Made by a program: the position numbers and the translations under genes
Shown: positions 8,435 through 17,674 of the stretch, one piece after another
How positions within the stretch are numbered: position 1 is the stretch's first letter
Layout: each line of letters begins with the position of its first letter
DNA from: Cyanobium sp. Aljojuca 7A6
GTDB taxonomy: Bacteria; Cyanobacteriota; Cyanobacteriia; PCC-6307; Cyanobiaceae
Direction: 5' to 3'
Assembly: GCF_024346455.1 (NCBI RefSeq)
Contig: NZ_JAGQCY010000003.1
Span: 186,001 to 250,000, forward strand
Length of the DNA: 64,000 nucleotides
Notes under the pieces: model-generated
The model's input: the letters and a program-made list of their open reading frames with translations, nothing else
Databases searched by the model: none
Told to the model about the DNA's origin: nothing

Positions 8435-11176
8435 GTGGCCCACACCCTGGTCATCGTCGAGAGCCCCACCAAGGCCCGCACCATTCGGGCGTTCCTGCCC
8501 AAGACCTTCCGGGTGGAGGCGTCGATGGGCCATGTGCGTGACCTGCCCAACAACGCCAGCGAGATTCCTGCGGCCCATAAAGGAGAAAAGTGGGCCAACC
8601 TCGGCGTCAACACCGCTAACGCCTTTGAGCCCCTCTACGTGGTGCCGAAGGACAAGAAAAAGGTGGTGAAGGAGCTCAAGGACGCGCTCAAGGATGCCGA
8701 CCAGCTGCTGCTGGCCACGGACGAGGACCGGGAAGGGGAGAGCATCAGCTGGCACCTGCTCCAGCTCCTGGGGCCGAAGGTGCCGGTCAAGCGGATGGTG
8801 TTCCACGAGATCACCAAGGAGGCGATCGGCCGTGCCCTCGACCAGACCCGTGATCTCGACATGGAGCTGGTCCATGCCCAGGAGACCCGCCGCATCCTCG
8901 ATCGCCTGGTGGGCTACACCCTGTCGCCCCTGCTCTGGAAAAAGGTGGCCTGGGGCCTGTCCGCCGGACGGGTCCAATCGGTGGCGGTGCGGCTGCTGGT
9001 GCAGCGCGAGCGGGCCCGCCGCGCCTTCCGCAGCGGCAGCTACTGGGATCTCAAGGCCGGCCTTGAGCAGGCGGCGGTGCCGTTTGAAGCACGGCTGACC
9101 CATTTGGGGGCTGAGCGCATCGCCGGCGGCTCCGATTTCGACGAGACCACCGGCGGCCTGAAGCCCGGCAGCAAGGTGAAGCTGCTCAGCGAGGCCGAGG
9201 CCGGCGCCCTCAAGGCCGCCGTCGAGAGCTCCCCCTGGCGGGTGTCGGCGGTGGAGGAGAAGCCCACGGTGCGGCGGCCCGTGCCCCCCTTCACCACCAG
9301 CACCCTGCAGCAGGAGTCCAACCGCAAGCTGCGGCTCTCGGCCCGCGACACCATGCGCACGGCCCAGGCTCTCTATGAGCGGGGCTTCATCACCTACATG
9401 CGCACCGACTCGGTGCACCTGTCCGACCAGGCCCTGACGGCGGCACGCAACTGCGTCGGCGCCATGTATGGCAAGGAATTCCTCAGCCCGGCGCCGCGCC
9501 AGTTCAGCACCAAGGCCCGCAATGCCCAGGAGGCCCACGAGGCGATCCGCCCCGCTGGCGAGAGCTTCCGCACGCCCAAGGATTCCGGCCTCGACGGCCG
9601 CGACCTGGCCCTCTATGAGCTGATCTGGAAGCGCACCGTGGCCAGCCAGATGGCCGATGCCCGGCTCACCCTGCTGGCGGTCGACATCGAAGCGGCGGGC
9701 GCCACCTTCCGCTCCAGCGGCAAGCGCATCGACTTCGCCGGCTTCTTCCGCGCCTATGTGGAGGGCAGCGATGACCCCGACGCGGCCCTGGAGGGCCAGG
9801 AGGTGCTGCTGCCGTCGCTCGCCGTCGGTGACAGCCCCCTCTGCCGCGGCGTCGAGGCCCTCGGCCACCAGACCCAGCCCCCCGCCCGCTACAGCGAGGC
9901 GGCCCTGGTGAAGACCCTGGAGAAGGAGGGCATCGGCCGTCCCTCCACCTACGCCAGCATCATCGGCACCATCGTCGACCGGGGTTACGCCACCCTGCAG
10001 AACAACGCCCTCACCCCCAGCTTCACGGCCTTTGCGGTGACGGCCCTGCTGGAGGAGCACTTCCCCGACCTGGTGGACACGGCCTTCACCTCGAAGATGG
10101 AGCACACCCTCGACGAGATTTCCACCGGCAAGGTGTCCTGGCTGCCCTATCTGGAGGGCTTCTACAAGGGCGAGAAGGGCCTGGAGACCCAGGTGCAGCA
10201 ACGGGAGGGCGACATCGACCCCGGCATCTCCCGGACGGTGGTGCTGGAGGGTCTGCCGTGTGTGGTGCGGATCGGCCGCTTCGGCGCCTACCTGGAGACC
10301 AAGCGGGTGGCCGAGGACGGCAGTGAGGAGCTGCTCAAGGCCACCCTGCCCCAGGAGATCACCCCCGCCGATCTCGATGCCGAGAAGGCCGAGCTGCTGC
10401 TGCGCCAGAAGGCTGAGGGGCCCGAGTCCCTCGGCGAGGACCCCGAGACCGGCGAGCAGGTGTACCTGCTGTTCGGCCAGTACGGCCCCTACGTGCAGCG
10501 CGGCCAGGTGAGCGAGGAGGTGCCCAAGCCCAAGCGGGCCTCCCTGCCCAAGGGCGTCAAGCCCGAAGACCTCAGCCTGGAGGACGCCTTGGGGCTGCTG
10601 CGGCTTCCCCGTCTCCTGGGCGAGCACCCGGAGGGGGGCAAGGTGCAGGCCGGGCTGGGGCGCTTCGGCCCCTATGTCGTCCACGACAAGGGCAAAGGGG
10701 AGAAGGACTACCGCTCCCTCAAGGCCGAGGACGACGTGCTGGCCGTGGGCCTGGGCCGGGCCCTGGAGCTGTTGGCCATGCCCAAGAAAGGCCGCGGCGG
10801 TCGTACGGCGCTCAAGGATCTGGGGGCGCCGGAGGGCTCCGAGGAGACCATCCAGCTGTTCGATGGTCCCTATGGGCTCTACGTCAAACAGGGCAAGGTG
10901 AACGCCTCCCTGCCGGAGGGCACCACCGCCGACACCATCAGCCTGGAGCAGGCGGTGGAACTGCTGGCCGCCAAGGCCGCCACCAGCAAGACCGCCGCCA
11001 AGGCCCGCAGCGCCACCCGGGCGGCCGCCAAGGGCACCGCGGGAGCCGCCGCCAAAAAAGCAGCGGCCAAGCCAGCCGCCACCAAGGCCGCCGCCGCCAA
11101 GAAGCCTCCCGCCACCACCAAGTCCGGTCGCCTGCGGGCCAGCGCCGTGCGGGTGATCAAACCCGCCAGCAGCTGA
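8435..11176 (+). CDS. topA: DNA topoisomerase I with Lys/Ala-rich C-terminal tail
   Basis: The TOPRIM domain opens the protein ([17 protein letters not shown], and DEDREGE further in). The catalytic tyrosine is about residue 321 in FITYMRTDS. It relaxes negative supercoils as a type IA enzyme. The C-terminus lacks clear four-Cys zinc fingers and instead has repeated topoisomerase C-terminal modules ([33 protein letters not shown]), then a histone-H1-like tail of Lys, Ala and Thr over the last 70 residues. GTG 8435 is chosen because [13 protein letters not shown] is the family N-terminus. The stop overlaps the next ATG. Confidence 0.95.
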   Translation: MAHTLVIVESPTKARTIRAFLPKTFRVEASMGHVRDLPNNASEIPAAHKGEKWANLGVNTANAFEPLYVVPKDKKKVVKELKDALKDADQLLLATDEDREGESISWHLLQLLGPKVPVKRMVFHEITKEAIGRALDQTRDLDMELVHAQETRRILDRLVGYTLSPLLWKKVAWGLSAGRVQSVAVRLLVQRERARRAFRSGSYWDLKAGLEQAAVPFEARLTHLGAERIAGGSDFDETTGGLKPGSKVKLLSEAEAGALKAAVESSPWRVSAVEEKPTVRRPVPPFTTSTLQQESNRKLRLSARDTMRTAQALYERGFITYMRTDSVHLSDQALTAARNCVGAMYGKEFLSPAPRQFSTKARNAQEAHEAIRPAGESFRTPKDSGLDGRDLALYELIWKRTVASQMADARLTLLAVDIEAAGATFRSSGKRIDFAGFFRAYVEGSDDPDAALEGQEVLLPSLAVGDSPLCRGVEALGHQTQPPARYSEAALVKTLEKEGIGRPSTYASIIGTIVDRGYATLQNNALTPSFTAFAVTALLEEHFPDLVDTAFTSKMEHTLDEISTGKVSWLPYLEGFYKGEKGLETQVQQREGDIDPGISRTVVLEGLPCVVRIGRFGAYLETKRVAEDGSEELLKATLPQEITPADLDAEKAELLLRQKAEGPESLGEDPETGEQVYLLFGQYGPYVQRGQVSEEVPKPKRASLPKGVKPEDLSLEDALGLLRLPRLLGEHPEGGKVQAGLGRFGPYVVHDKGKGEKDYRSLKAEDDVLAVGLGRALELLAMPKKGRGGRTALKDLGAPEGSEETIQLFDGPYGLYVKQGKVNASLPEGTTADTISLEQAVELLAAKAATSKTAAKARSATRAAAKGTAGAAAKKAAAKPAATKAAAAKKPPATTKSGRLRASAVRVIKPASS

Positions 11177-11691
11177 TGGCGTCAACCCGCCCCTCCCTTC
11201 CGCTGGCGGGAACCCTGCTGACGCTGCCCCTGCTGCTGTCCGCCTGCGGCGGCACACCGTTCGGCGAGGCCCTGTCGCGCAGCTTTTCCCGCGCCCCGGC
11301 CGCCCCAGCCTCCCCCCCAGCCACCGCCCCCCGGGCGCTGACGCCCGCCAACCCGGCCCCCACCCCAGCGAGCCCGGCCCGTCCGGCGGCCAACGAACCC
11401 CCGGCCCGTTCTCCGGCCACCGCCACCCCGGAGACCCCGGTGGCCCCGGCGGTCCGTCCGGCCCCCTACCGCGTCACCATCCGCCTGCCCCTGGCTGATC
11501 CCTCGGCGCCCGCCGAGGTGGTCACCAAGGCGCTGCGGGCCGCTGGGGTGCCGTTCGAGGTGGAGACGATCGAGCGCATGCCATCGGCTGGCACCCCGGC
11601 CACGGAGACCCCCGCCCCCGCCACCGGCAGCGCGGTCCCCGCCACTGGCAGCGCGGCCCCCACCTCCCGTCCGGCGCCAGCGCCGCGCTGA
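11176..11691 (+). CDS. Proline/alanine-rich putative lipoprotein
   Basis: The 171-residue product has a lipoprotein signal peptide ending in LLSACGG (lipobox Cys at about residue 25). A long low-complexity region of Pro, Ala and Thr follows (residues 35-95). A short conserved-looking segment, PYRVTIRLPLADPSAPAEVV to VPFEVETIERMP, could be a small ligand-binding or ferredoxin-like fold. The function is unknown. ATG 11176 overlaps the last base of the topA stop (TGATG), so it is probably translated with topA. Confidence 0.7.
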   Translation: MASTRPSLPLAGTLLTLPLLLSACGGTPFGEALSRSFSRAPAAPASPPATAPRALTPANPAPTPASPARPAANEPPARSPATATPETPVAPAVRPAPYRVTIRLPLADPSAPAEVVTKALRAAGVPFEVETIERMPSAGTPATETPAPATGSAVPATGSAAPTSRPAPAPR

Positions 11692-11695
11692 GCCG

Positions 11696-12352
11696 ATGAC
11701 CCCTCCCTCCCGGCGGCAGCTGAGCCCTCGCCAGGCGCGCCAGCTGATGGACACCGCCTACCTGGCGGCCTCCACCGCCCTGCTGTGGGTGGCGCTCTAC
11801 TACCTGCCGGTGGGCAGTCCCCTGTTCCGCCTCGCCCTGCCCCTGCCCCTGGCCCTGTTGCAGCTGCGCCATGGCTGGCGCTGTGCCCTGGAGGGGGTGG
11901 TGGTGACGGCCCTGTTGCTGGTGGCCCTGATGGGGCCGATCCGCGGCCCCCTGGTGCTGTTCCCCTATGGCCTGCTCTCGCTCTGGCTGGGCTGGGGCTG
12001 GCGTCGTCGCAGCAGCTGGTGGCTCACCCTGGGGGTGGGCGGCCTGATCGGCGCCGGCGGCTTCCTGGTGCGGGTGGCGGTGCTTTCGGTGCTGGTGGGG
12101 GAGAACCTCTGGGTGGTGATCACCACCGCCGCCGCCAACCTGTTGGACCGCCTGGCCGGGGTGGTGGGTCTGGCCGGGGGCTTTGACCTGGCCCAGGTGC
12201 AGGTCGCGGCCCTGCTGCTGGTTCTGTTGCAGAACCTGATCGTGGTGCTGGCCCTCCACGCCGTGGCCTACTGGATCTTCCCCAGGCTCGACCTGCCGAT
12301 CAGCGAACCACCGCCGGCCCTGCGCGGCCTGGTGGCCCTCGACCCCCTTTGA
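11696..12352 (+). CDS. DUF2232 (YybS-like) multi-pass membrane protein
   Basis: The 218-residue protein has about six hydrophobic segments and a short basic N-terminus (PPSRRQLSPRQARQLMD). The LPLPLALLQLRHGW segment, the GPIRGPLVLFPYGLLSLWLGW region and the general layout match the DUF2232 membrane family, which resembles small-molecule transporter S-components. No substrate is known. The gene starts 4 bases after the lipoprotein, and its stop overlaps the TTG start of the CobT-family gene, which ties the two together in translation. Confidence 0.7.
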   Translation: MTPPSRRQLSPRQARQLMDTAYLAASTALLWVALYYLPVGSPLFRLALPLPLALLQLRHGWRCALEGVVVTALLLVALMGPIRGPLVLFPYGLLSLWLGWGWRRRSSWWLTLGVGGLIGAGGFLVRVAVLSVLVGENLWVVITTAAANLLDRLAGVVGLAGGFDLAQVQVAALLLVLLQNLIVVLALHAVAYWIFPRLDLPISEPPPALRGLVALDPL

Positions 12353-13509
12353 GCCAGGTGCGGCGGATCTGCGGTTCCGCGGCCGCCGCCGACCGCTGGT
12401 GCGGCCCCTGGTGGCAGGGTTGGCGCCACAGCGATGTGCTGCTGCTGCTGGCAGCTACCGACACCGCCGCCGTTCCCGGCATCTCCGCCGCCGGCGCCAC
12501 CCCCAGCTCCCGGCTCCGCACGGCGGCGGCTGATGCCGAGCTGCTGCTGCTCGGCCCGTCCGCTGAGCGTCCCCATGCCCTGCCGCCCCTGCCCGCCGGG
12601 GTGTCGCCCGCCCTGATCAGCCATGTGGTGCTGCGGGAGTTGGCCCTGACCCCCCTGGTGGTCGACCTGGGCTGCCCGGTGGCCCCGGCGGTGGCCCACC
12701 TGCGGCTGCCGGGGCTGGCCGGGGGTGGCCCGGCCCGCTGCCTGAGCGGCGGTGAGGCCCTCGATCCGGCCCGGCTGGAGGCCCTGCTGGCCCTGGGCCG
12801 TCGCTGGGGGGAGCGCCTGCCCCCCGGGCGCCCGCTGCTGCTGGCGGAATGTGTTCCCGGGGGCACCAGCACCGCCCTGGCCGTGCTGGTGGGGCTGGGG
12901 GTGGCGGCCCATGGGCTGGTGAGCGGCAGCCTGCGCCACCCCGACCATGGCCGCAAGGGGGCGCTGGTGGAACGGGGGCTGCGGGCAGCGGGCCTGGAGG
13001 GCGCCGCGGCAGGGGATGGGGACGCTGCCGTGCGGGTGGCCGCTGCCCTCGGGGATCCGATGCAGCCCCTGGCTGCCGCCATGGTGCTGGCCGCCGCCGC
13101 GGATGGCCGGACCGTGCTGCTGGCGGGCGGCAGCCAGATGGCGGCAGTGCTGGCCCTGGCCCTGGCCCTGGCGCCCCCTTCCCTGCGCCCGGCGATCGCC
13201 GCCGGCACCGCCCTGGGCACCACCGCCTGGGTGGCCGACGAGGCGGGCAGCGACCTGGCGCTGCTGCTGCGCCGCATCGGAGACCGCTGGGGGGTGGAGC
13301 CCCTGGCCTTCGCGGCCGACCTGCGCTTCACCGATCCCTGCCATCCGGCCCTGGCGGCCTACGAGCGGGGCTATGTGAAAGAGGGGGTGGGGGCGGGGGG
13401 GCTGGCCCTGCTGTGGCAGCTCAGCGGCCGCCCAGGCCCGGCCCTGGCCCGCCTCTGCGACCAGGCCTGCGCCACGCTGCTGGGGCCGCCGCCGCCTACG
13501 GTCCGCTGA
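12349..13509 (+). CDS. CobT-family nicotinate-nucleotide phosphoribosyltransferase-like protein
   Basis: The 386-residue protein resembles the cyanobacterial/archaeal branch of CobT: LLLAECVPGGTSTALAVL, GSLRHPDHGRKGALV, then VLLAGGSQMAAVLAL, and a late Gly-rich PLAFAADLRF segment. The classical enzyme moves phosphoribose from nicotinate mononucleotide to the lower-ligand base of cobamides. Cyanobacteria make pseudocobalamin, with adenine as lower ligand. The TTG start at 12349 overlaps the DUF2232 stop. The PotD-like gene begins immediately after the stop. The biochemical role of this branch is less certain than the family assignment. Confidence 0.75.
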   Translation: MSQVRRICGSAAAADRWCGPWWQGWRHSDVLLLLAATDTAAVPGISAAGATPSSRLRTAAADAELLLLGPSAERPHALPPLPAGVSPALISHVVLRELALTPLVVDLGCPVAPAVAHLRLPGLAGGGPARCLSGGEALDPARLEALLALGRRWGERLPPGRPLLLAECVPGGTSTALAVLVGLGVAAHGLVSGSLRHPDHGRKGALVERGLRAAGLEGAAAGDGDAAVRVAAALGDPMQPLAAAMVLAAAADGRTVLLAGGSQMAAVLALALALAPPSLRPAIAAGTALGTTAWVADEAGSDLALLLRRIGDRWGVEPLAFAADLRFTDPCHPALAAYERGYVKEGVGAGGLALLWQLSGRPGPALARLCDQACATLLGPPPPTVR

Positions 13510-14532
13510 ATGGGTGCCCCCTTCCCGCCACCACCATCCCCGGGCCTCAGCCGCCGCACCCTGCTGCGCCTCGGTGCCGCCTCCGCCCTCACCTTGCTGG
13601 CCGGCTGCGACCGCCAGGAGCCGTTGCTGCTGGGCAGCCGGGGCGATCTGCCCGCCGCCTGGGTCCGCCGCCTGCCCAAACCCTGGCGCAGCCAGCTCCT
13701 GGAGGATCCCGCCCAGGTGCTGGCCCGGGCGGCCGCTCCCCTGACGGGCCTGGTGCAGCTCAGTGATGGCTGGGCCGGCGAGCTGAAGTCCGCCGACCTG
13801 CAGCCCATCGGCACGCCAGCCCTGATCGAGCGTCTCGCCCCGATGGCGGCTCCGCTGGCCCGCCTCCATGGCCCGCCCGGCGCCGCCCCCCTGGCCTTCC
13901 CCTGGTCCTACGGCCCCTGGGTCCTGGTGCTGCGTAGTCGGCCCGACCTGGACCGGCGGCGGGCCGAGGGTTGGGATCTGCTGCTCGACCCCAGCCTGGC
14001 CGGGCGGCTGGTGCTCCCCTCCTCCCCCCGGGTGACGATCGCCTTGGTGGGGGAGGATCCGGAGCGCCTGCGACGCCTGCGGCGCTCAGCCCTGGCCTAC
14101 GACGAGCGGGATGGCCTGAGCCTGCTGCTCACCGGCGAGGCCGAGGCCGCCGTGCTGCCCCGCCAGCGGGTGGTGGGTTTGCTGCGCCGCGATCCCCGGC
14201 TGCAGGTGCTGCTGCCCGAGGGCGGCTCTCCCCTGAGCTGGAACCTGCTGCTGCGGCCAGCCGGTCCCCATCCGGAGCCGCCCCTGGAGTGGCTGGGAGA
14301 GGCCCTGGAGCCCCCCCTGCTGCCCGCCCTGCTGGCGGGCGGCTGGGTGCCGCCCTTGCCCAGGGAGCAACTGCAGAGGGTCCTGGCGGAGTTCCCGGCG
14401 GCCATCGCCGCCCTGCTGCTGCCCCCCCAGTCGGTGCTGGAGCGCTGCTTCAGCCTGCCGCCGCTGGCGGCCGCCGAGCGCCGCAGGCTGCAGCAGCTCT
14501 GGGATGGGGCGGCCCCCGTTCCTGCCGCCTAG
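13510..14532 (+). CDS. PotD-like periplasmic substrate-binding lipoprotein
   Basis: The N-terminus has a twin-arginine motif (SRRTLLRLG) followed by a hydrophobic stretch and lipobox LLAGC (Cys at about residue 37), so it is probably a lipidated exported protein. The rest resembles an extracellular solute-binding protein of the spermidine/putrescine type: LAFPWSYGPWVLVLRSRPDL, GWDLLLDPSLAGRLVLPSSPR, then GEAEAAVLPRQ. No transporter permease or ATPase is adjacent. It follows the CobT-family gene with no gap, and its TAG stop shares the bases CTAG with the stop of the convergent aldo/keto reductase. Confidence 0.65.
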   Translation: MGAPFPPPPSPGLSRRTLLRLGAASALTLLAGCDRQEPLLLGSRGDLPAAWVRRLPKPWRSQLLEDPAQVLARAAAPLTGLVQLSDGWAGELKSADLQPIGTPALIERLAPMAAPLARLHGPPGAAPLAFPWSYGPWVLVLRSRPDLDRRRAEGWDLLLDPSLAGRLVLPSSPRVTIALVGEDPERLRRLRRSALAYDERDGLSLLLTGEAEAAVLPRQRVVGLLRRDPRLQVLLPEGGSPLSWNLLLRPAGPHPEPPLEWLGEALEPPLLPALLAGGWVPPLPREQLQRVLAEFPAAIAALLLPPQSVLERCFSLPPLAAAERRRLQQLWDGAAPVPAA

Positions 14533-15638
14533 TCCCACAGGCGGCGACGCGGTGCGGCCGCCAGCCGCCGGTGGGTGTCGGCCAGGAGTTCGGGGATGGG
14601 CAGCTGGAGCGGGCAGCGGGGCAGGCAGGCGCCACAGCCGCCGCAGGCGGAGGCATCCACCTGCTCCCACCAGTGACCGGCCCGCCCGATCAGGTTGTAG
14701 CGCTCGCCTGCGAACGCTTCCATGCCATGGCCAACGGCCAGGTTGCGCAGCCGCAACAGGGCGGGGATCGGCACGGTGTTGGGGCAGGGCAAGCACTGGC
14801 GACACTGGCCGCAGCGGTCGGCCCCGAGGCGCTTCTGGCCGGCCGCTTCCAGCCGGGCCAGCGCCGCCGCGAGGTCCTGGCGATCGCCGGCGCTCAGGAC
14901 ATCGGCGGTGGCACCCAGGCGAAGGGCCCAGGCCAGGTCCTGCGGCCGGGCGGCCCCCAGGGAGAGGGTGCTGATCCCTTCGGCCAGCAGGAAGCGGTAG
15001 GCCAGTTCCAGGGGGGCGAAGGGGGCACAGTCGGCCGTGAGCTCAGGCGGGGGGGCATACAGACGGCCGCCCTTGTCGGCCGGGGAGATGGCCATCACGC
15101 CGAGTCCCGCCGCCAGGGCCTGGCGGGCCAGGGGCAGCCGCTCCTGGTCGAACAGATGCACGTGCAAGCTGCAGAAGCTGAAGCGGTGGCTGTCCAGGGC
15201 CGCGGCGATCAGTGCCGTGTCGCCGTGGCTGCTGAAGCCCACCTGGCCCACCAGCCCCTCCCCCATGGCCCAGGCCAGCAGCTCGGCCCCTGGCCCCGAA
15301 ACGGCCCAGGCCAGATGGTCCGGCCGGTTGAGGCCGTGCACCGCCAGATTGTCGAGCCGTTCGATCCCGAGGCGCTTCAGGCAGGCCCGCAGCTGGCTGC
15401 GGCCGTCCTCCAGCTCCAGGCCGGGCAGCAGCTTGCTGGTGAGCACCAGGGCGGCGCGACCAGCCGGATCGTGCGCCGCCAGACGCTGCAGGGCCCGACC
15501 GAGGAAGGCCTCGGCGGGGCCGTAGGCGGGGGCGGTCTCGATGTGGTTGATCCCGGCCGCCAGGGCCGCCACCAGCACGGCGTCCATGGCCTCCGGGGAG
15601 TCCAGGGCCCGCATCGTGCCGAGGGTGAACGGCGACAC
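14529..15638 (-). CDS. Aldo/keto reductase with C-terminal 4Fe-4S cluster motifs
   Basis: The first 290 residues form an aldo/keto reductase barrel: SPFTLGTMRAL, NHIETAPAYGPAE (catalytic Asp replaced by Glu, Tyr kept), SKLLPGLELE, HGLNRPDH and GEGLVGQVGFSSHG. The C-terminus carries CGQCRQCLPCPNTVPIP and CGGCGACLPRCPLQLPIP, two Cys clusters typical of 4Fe-4S ferredoxin-like domains. The frame is open back to TTG 15770, but that would overlap the upstream nuclease gene by 71 bases, so GTG 15638 is used. The in-frame residues just before it (WRSFGTGRP) look conserved, so the true start may lie slightly upstream. Confidence 0.75.
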   Translation of the reverse strand: MSPFTLGTMRALDSPEAMDAVLVAALAAGINHIETAPAYGPAEAFLGRALQRLAAHDPAGRAALVLTSKLLPGLELEDGRSQLRACLKRLGIERLDNLAVHGLNRPDHLAWAVSGPGAELLAWAMGEGLVGQVGFSSHGDTALIAAALDSHRFSFCSLHVHLFDQERLPLARQALAAGLGVMAISPADKGGRLYAPPPELTADCAPFAPLELAYRFLLAEGISTLSLGAARPQDLAWALRLGATADVLSAGDRQDLAAALARLEAAGQKRLGADRCGQCRQCLPCPNTVPIPALLRLRNLAVGHGMEAFAGERYNLIGRAGHWWEQVDASACGGCGACLPRCPLQLPIPELLADTHRRLAAAPRRRLWD

Positions 15639-15699
15639 CGGCCTCCCCGTCCCGAAGGATCGCCATCCTGCCGGCAGCGGCGGCCCTGGGTCTTGGGGA

Positions 15700-16251
15700 T
15701 CAGGCGCCAGAGCCGCCGCCCTCGGGGGCTTCCTCCGGGCCGAGATCAGGCTCCGCAAGCGTGCGGCCAATGTGGCGGATCAGGTCGGCCGGGCTGGTGC
15801 GGTCGAGGAAGCGGCGAAAATCCTCCTGATCTTCGGCATCGGCCTCTGCATCCACCGGGATCGAGGCATCGGCTACCACCTCCTCAAGCATCCAGATGCC
15901 GCTGTCCGTGCGCAGGGCCAGGGCGATGGCATCGCTGGGCCTGGCGTCCAGTTCGATCGGGCCGTCGCTGCCATCCTGCAGCTTGAGCACGGCCCGGAAG
16001 GTGTTGTCCTCGATCGCATGAATGATCACGCGCTCCAGTTGCAGGCCCCCGGCTTCCAGCAAGCGGGCCATCAGGTCGTGGCTGAGGGGCCGGGGCGGCC
16101 GTTCCCTGTTGAGGCCAGAGAGGATGTTCTGCGCCTGGGCCTGGTCGATCCAGATCGGCACCTGCCTGCGGCCGGCAGGATCGCGCAGCAGGACGATCGG
16201 GCTTCGGCTGGCCGCGTCCAGGGCGATCCCGGCGACACACATTTCAACCAT
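15700..16251 (-). CDS. Bifunctional nuclease family (DUF151) protein
   Basis: The product begins MVEMCVAGIALDAASRSPIVLLRD and continues with PIWIDQAQAQNI, the hallmark of the DUF151 bifunctional nuclease family. The family block RPSDAIALALR is also present. A Glu/Asp-rich segment and a C-terminal helix (DFRRFLDRTSPADL) complete a 183-residue protein. Plant relatives have RNase and DNase activity, but the bacterial role is not settled. ATG 16251 is chosen; GTG 16272 is an in-frame alternative. It is divergent from riboflavin synthase. Confidence 0.85.
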   Translation of the reverse strand: MVEMCVAGIALDAASRSPIVLLRDPAGRRQVPIWIDQAQAQNILSGLNRERPPRPLSHDLMARLLEAGGLQLERVIIHAIEDNTFRAVLKLQDGSDGPIELDARPSDAIALALRTDSGIWMLEEVVADASIPVDAEADAEDQEDFRRFLDRTSPADLIRHIGRTLAEPDLGPEEAPEGGGSGA

Positions 16252-16320
16252 GGTCGGGCCCGCTCCTCGCACGTGATGGTCCCCGTGAAACGATTATGGC
16301 CAGTGCCGCCGCCTCAGGGG

Positions 16321-16962
16321 ATGTTCACCGGACTGGTGCAGGCCATCGGCAGGCTGGAGCGGAGTCCGGCCGGTGTGCGGGTGCGCACCGACCTCGGCCC
16401 CCTGGCCCTGGGGGACAGCGTCGCTGTTGACGGGGTCTGCCTCACGGTGGCCGAACTGCTCTCTGACGGCTTCCGGGCCGATGTCAGCGCGGAGACCCTG
16501 GGCCGCAGCACCCTGGCCGAGCGGGCCGCCGCCGGCGGCTGGGTGAACCTGGAGCCGGCCCTGCGCCTGGTCGACCGCCTCGGCGGCCACCTGGTCAGTG
16601 GTCATGTCGACGGCCTTGGAGAGATCACCACCATCCAGCGGCAGCCCGACGCCTGGCGGCTGGAGGTGGCCTGGTTGGATCCTGCCTACGGCCGCTACGT
16701 GTGCGAGAAGGCGAGCGTGGCGCTTGATGGCATCAGCCTGACCGTGGCGGGATGTGAGGCCGACGGCAGCCACTTCTGGATGGCCGTGATTCCCACCACC
16801 TGGAACGGCACCACCCTGGCGGGGCGCCGGGTGGGCGAGAGGGTCAATCTGGAGGCCGATCTGCTGGCCAAGTACACCGAGCGGCTGCTGCGGCCGGCTG
16901 GGACGACGGCGCCGGAGGCCACGCTCTCCTCCGCCTGGCTGGCCGAGCACGGCTGGGGTTAG
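16321..16962 (+). CDS. ribE: Riboflavin synthase, alpha chain type
   Basis: The 213-residue enzyme starts MFTGLVQAIGRLERS, the conserved N-terminus. It is built of two similar lumazine-binding halves (residues about 1-95 and 96-195), with VDGVCLTV in the first and LDGISLTVAG in the second. GHVDGLGEI marks the junction. It catalyses dismutation of two 6,7-dimethyl-8-ribityllumazine molecules to riboflavin. The C-terminus retains NLEADLLAKYTERLL. It stands alone between divergent and unrelated genes. Confidence 0.95.
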   Translation: MFTGLVQAIGRLERSPAGVRVRTDLGPLALGDSVAVDGVCLTVAELLSDGFRADVSAETLGRSTLAERAAAGGWVNLEPALRLVDRLGGHLVSGHVDGLGEITTIQRQPDAWRLEVAWLDPAYGRYVCEKASVALDGISLTVAGCEADGSHFWMAVIPTTWNGTTLAGRRVGERVNLEADLLAKYTERLLRPAGTTAPEATLSSAWLAEHGWG

Positions 16963-17065
16963 ACGGCCCGCGCCGGAACCAGACCGCCCAGATGCTGCGA
17001 GTCATCAACGCCCCTGGTCAGCGTCGGTCTCCCTTGTCACGCTGGCGACAGCGCCAATCGCGAAG

Positions 17066-17656
17066 ATGCTCACTCCCGAAGCCCAGTCCTCCCGCCAGGC
17101 CATGGGGGCAGCCCTGCGCGCCTTCACCCTGGCCGAGGGGGTGATGCTGCTCGTGCTGGGGGTGCTGGCCCTCGTGTTTCCCGTGCTGGCCTCCAAGTGG
17201 GTCACGGCCGTGGTGGCGATCGCCTTCCTGGTGGGGGGCCTGGTGGGGTGGATCAGCTCCCTGCTGCGCTCCCCAGGGCTGAGCAGGGCCATCACCTTCT
17301 GGCGCCTGGTGACCTCCACCCTGTTCCTGGTCCTGGGGGTGTGGATGTTCCAGCAGATGGCCTCCGGTCCGGCGGCGGCGGCCATCCCGATGGCCGGCCT
17401 GGCACTGGCCATTGGTGTGGTGTTTGTGGTGGAGGGGTTGGTGGAGGCCCTGGTCGCCACCTCCCACCGTCACATCACCGGCTGGCGCTGGGGGCTGGTG
17501 AACGGTCTGGTGACGCTCGCCCTGGGCCTGCTGATCCTGACGCTGAAGTTCTGGAGCCTGCTCTGGGTGGTGGGCACTCTGGTGGGGATCAGCTTCCTGT
17601 TCAGCGGTATCGACCTGCTGCGTTTCAGCGCCAGCTTCCACCCCGAAGCCGATTGA
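17066..17656 (+). CDS. HdeD-family (DUF308) membrane protein
   Basis: The 196-residue protein predicts six membrane helices in three hairpins with short loops, the layout of DUF308/HdeD repeats. Features include LAEGVMLLVLGVLALVFP in the first repeat and VVEGLVEALV in the second. E. coli HdeD is linked to acid tolerance, but the cyanobacterial function is unknown. It ends 18 bases from the convergent cyAbrB gene. Confidence 0.75.
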   Translation: MLTPEAQSSRQAMGAALRAFTLAEGVMLLVLGVLALVFPVLASKWVTAVVAIAFLVGGLVGWISSLLRSPGLSRAITFWRLVTSTLFLVLGVWMFQQMASGPAAAAIPMAGLALAIGVVFVVEGLVEALVATSHRHITGWRWGLVNGLVTLALGLLILTLKFWSLLWVVGTLVGISFLFSGIDLLRFSASFHPEAD

Positions 17657-17674
17657 CGACCCACGGGACCCGGC

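Noticed and set aside
8144-11257. An open frame of about 1,037 codons on the minus strand opposite topA
   Set aside because: Its product is dominated by Gly, His, Gln and Leu with no recognisable motif, as expected for the opposite strand of a GC-rich gene. The topA frame has all family motifs.
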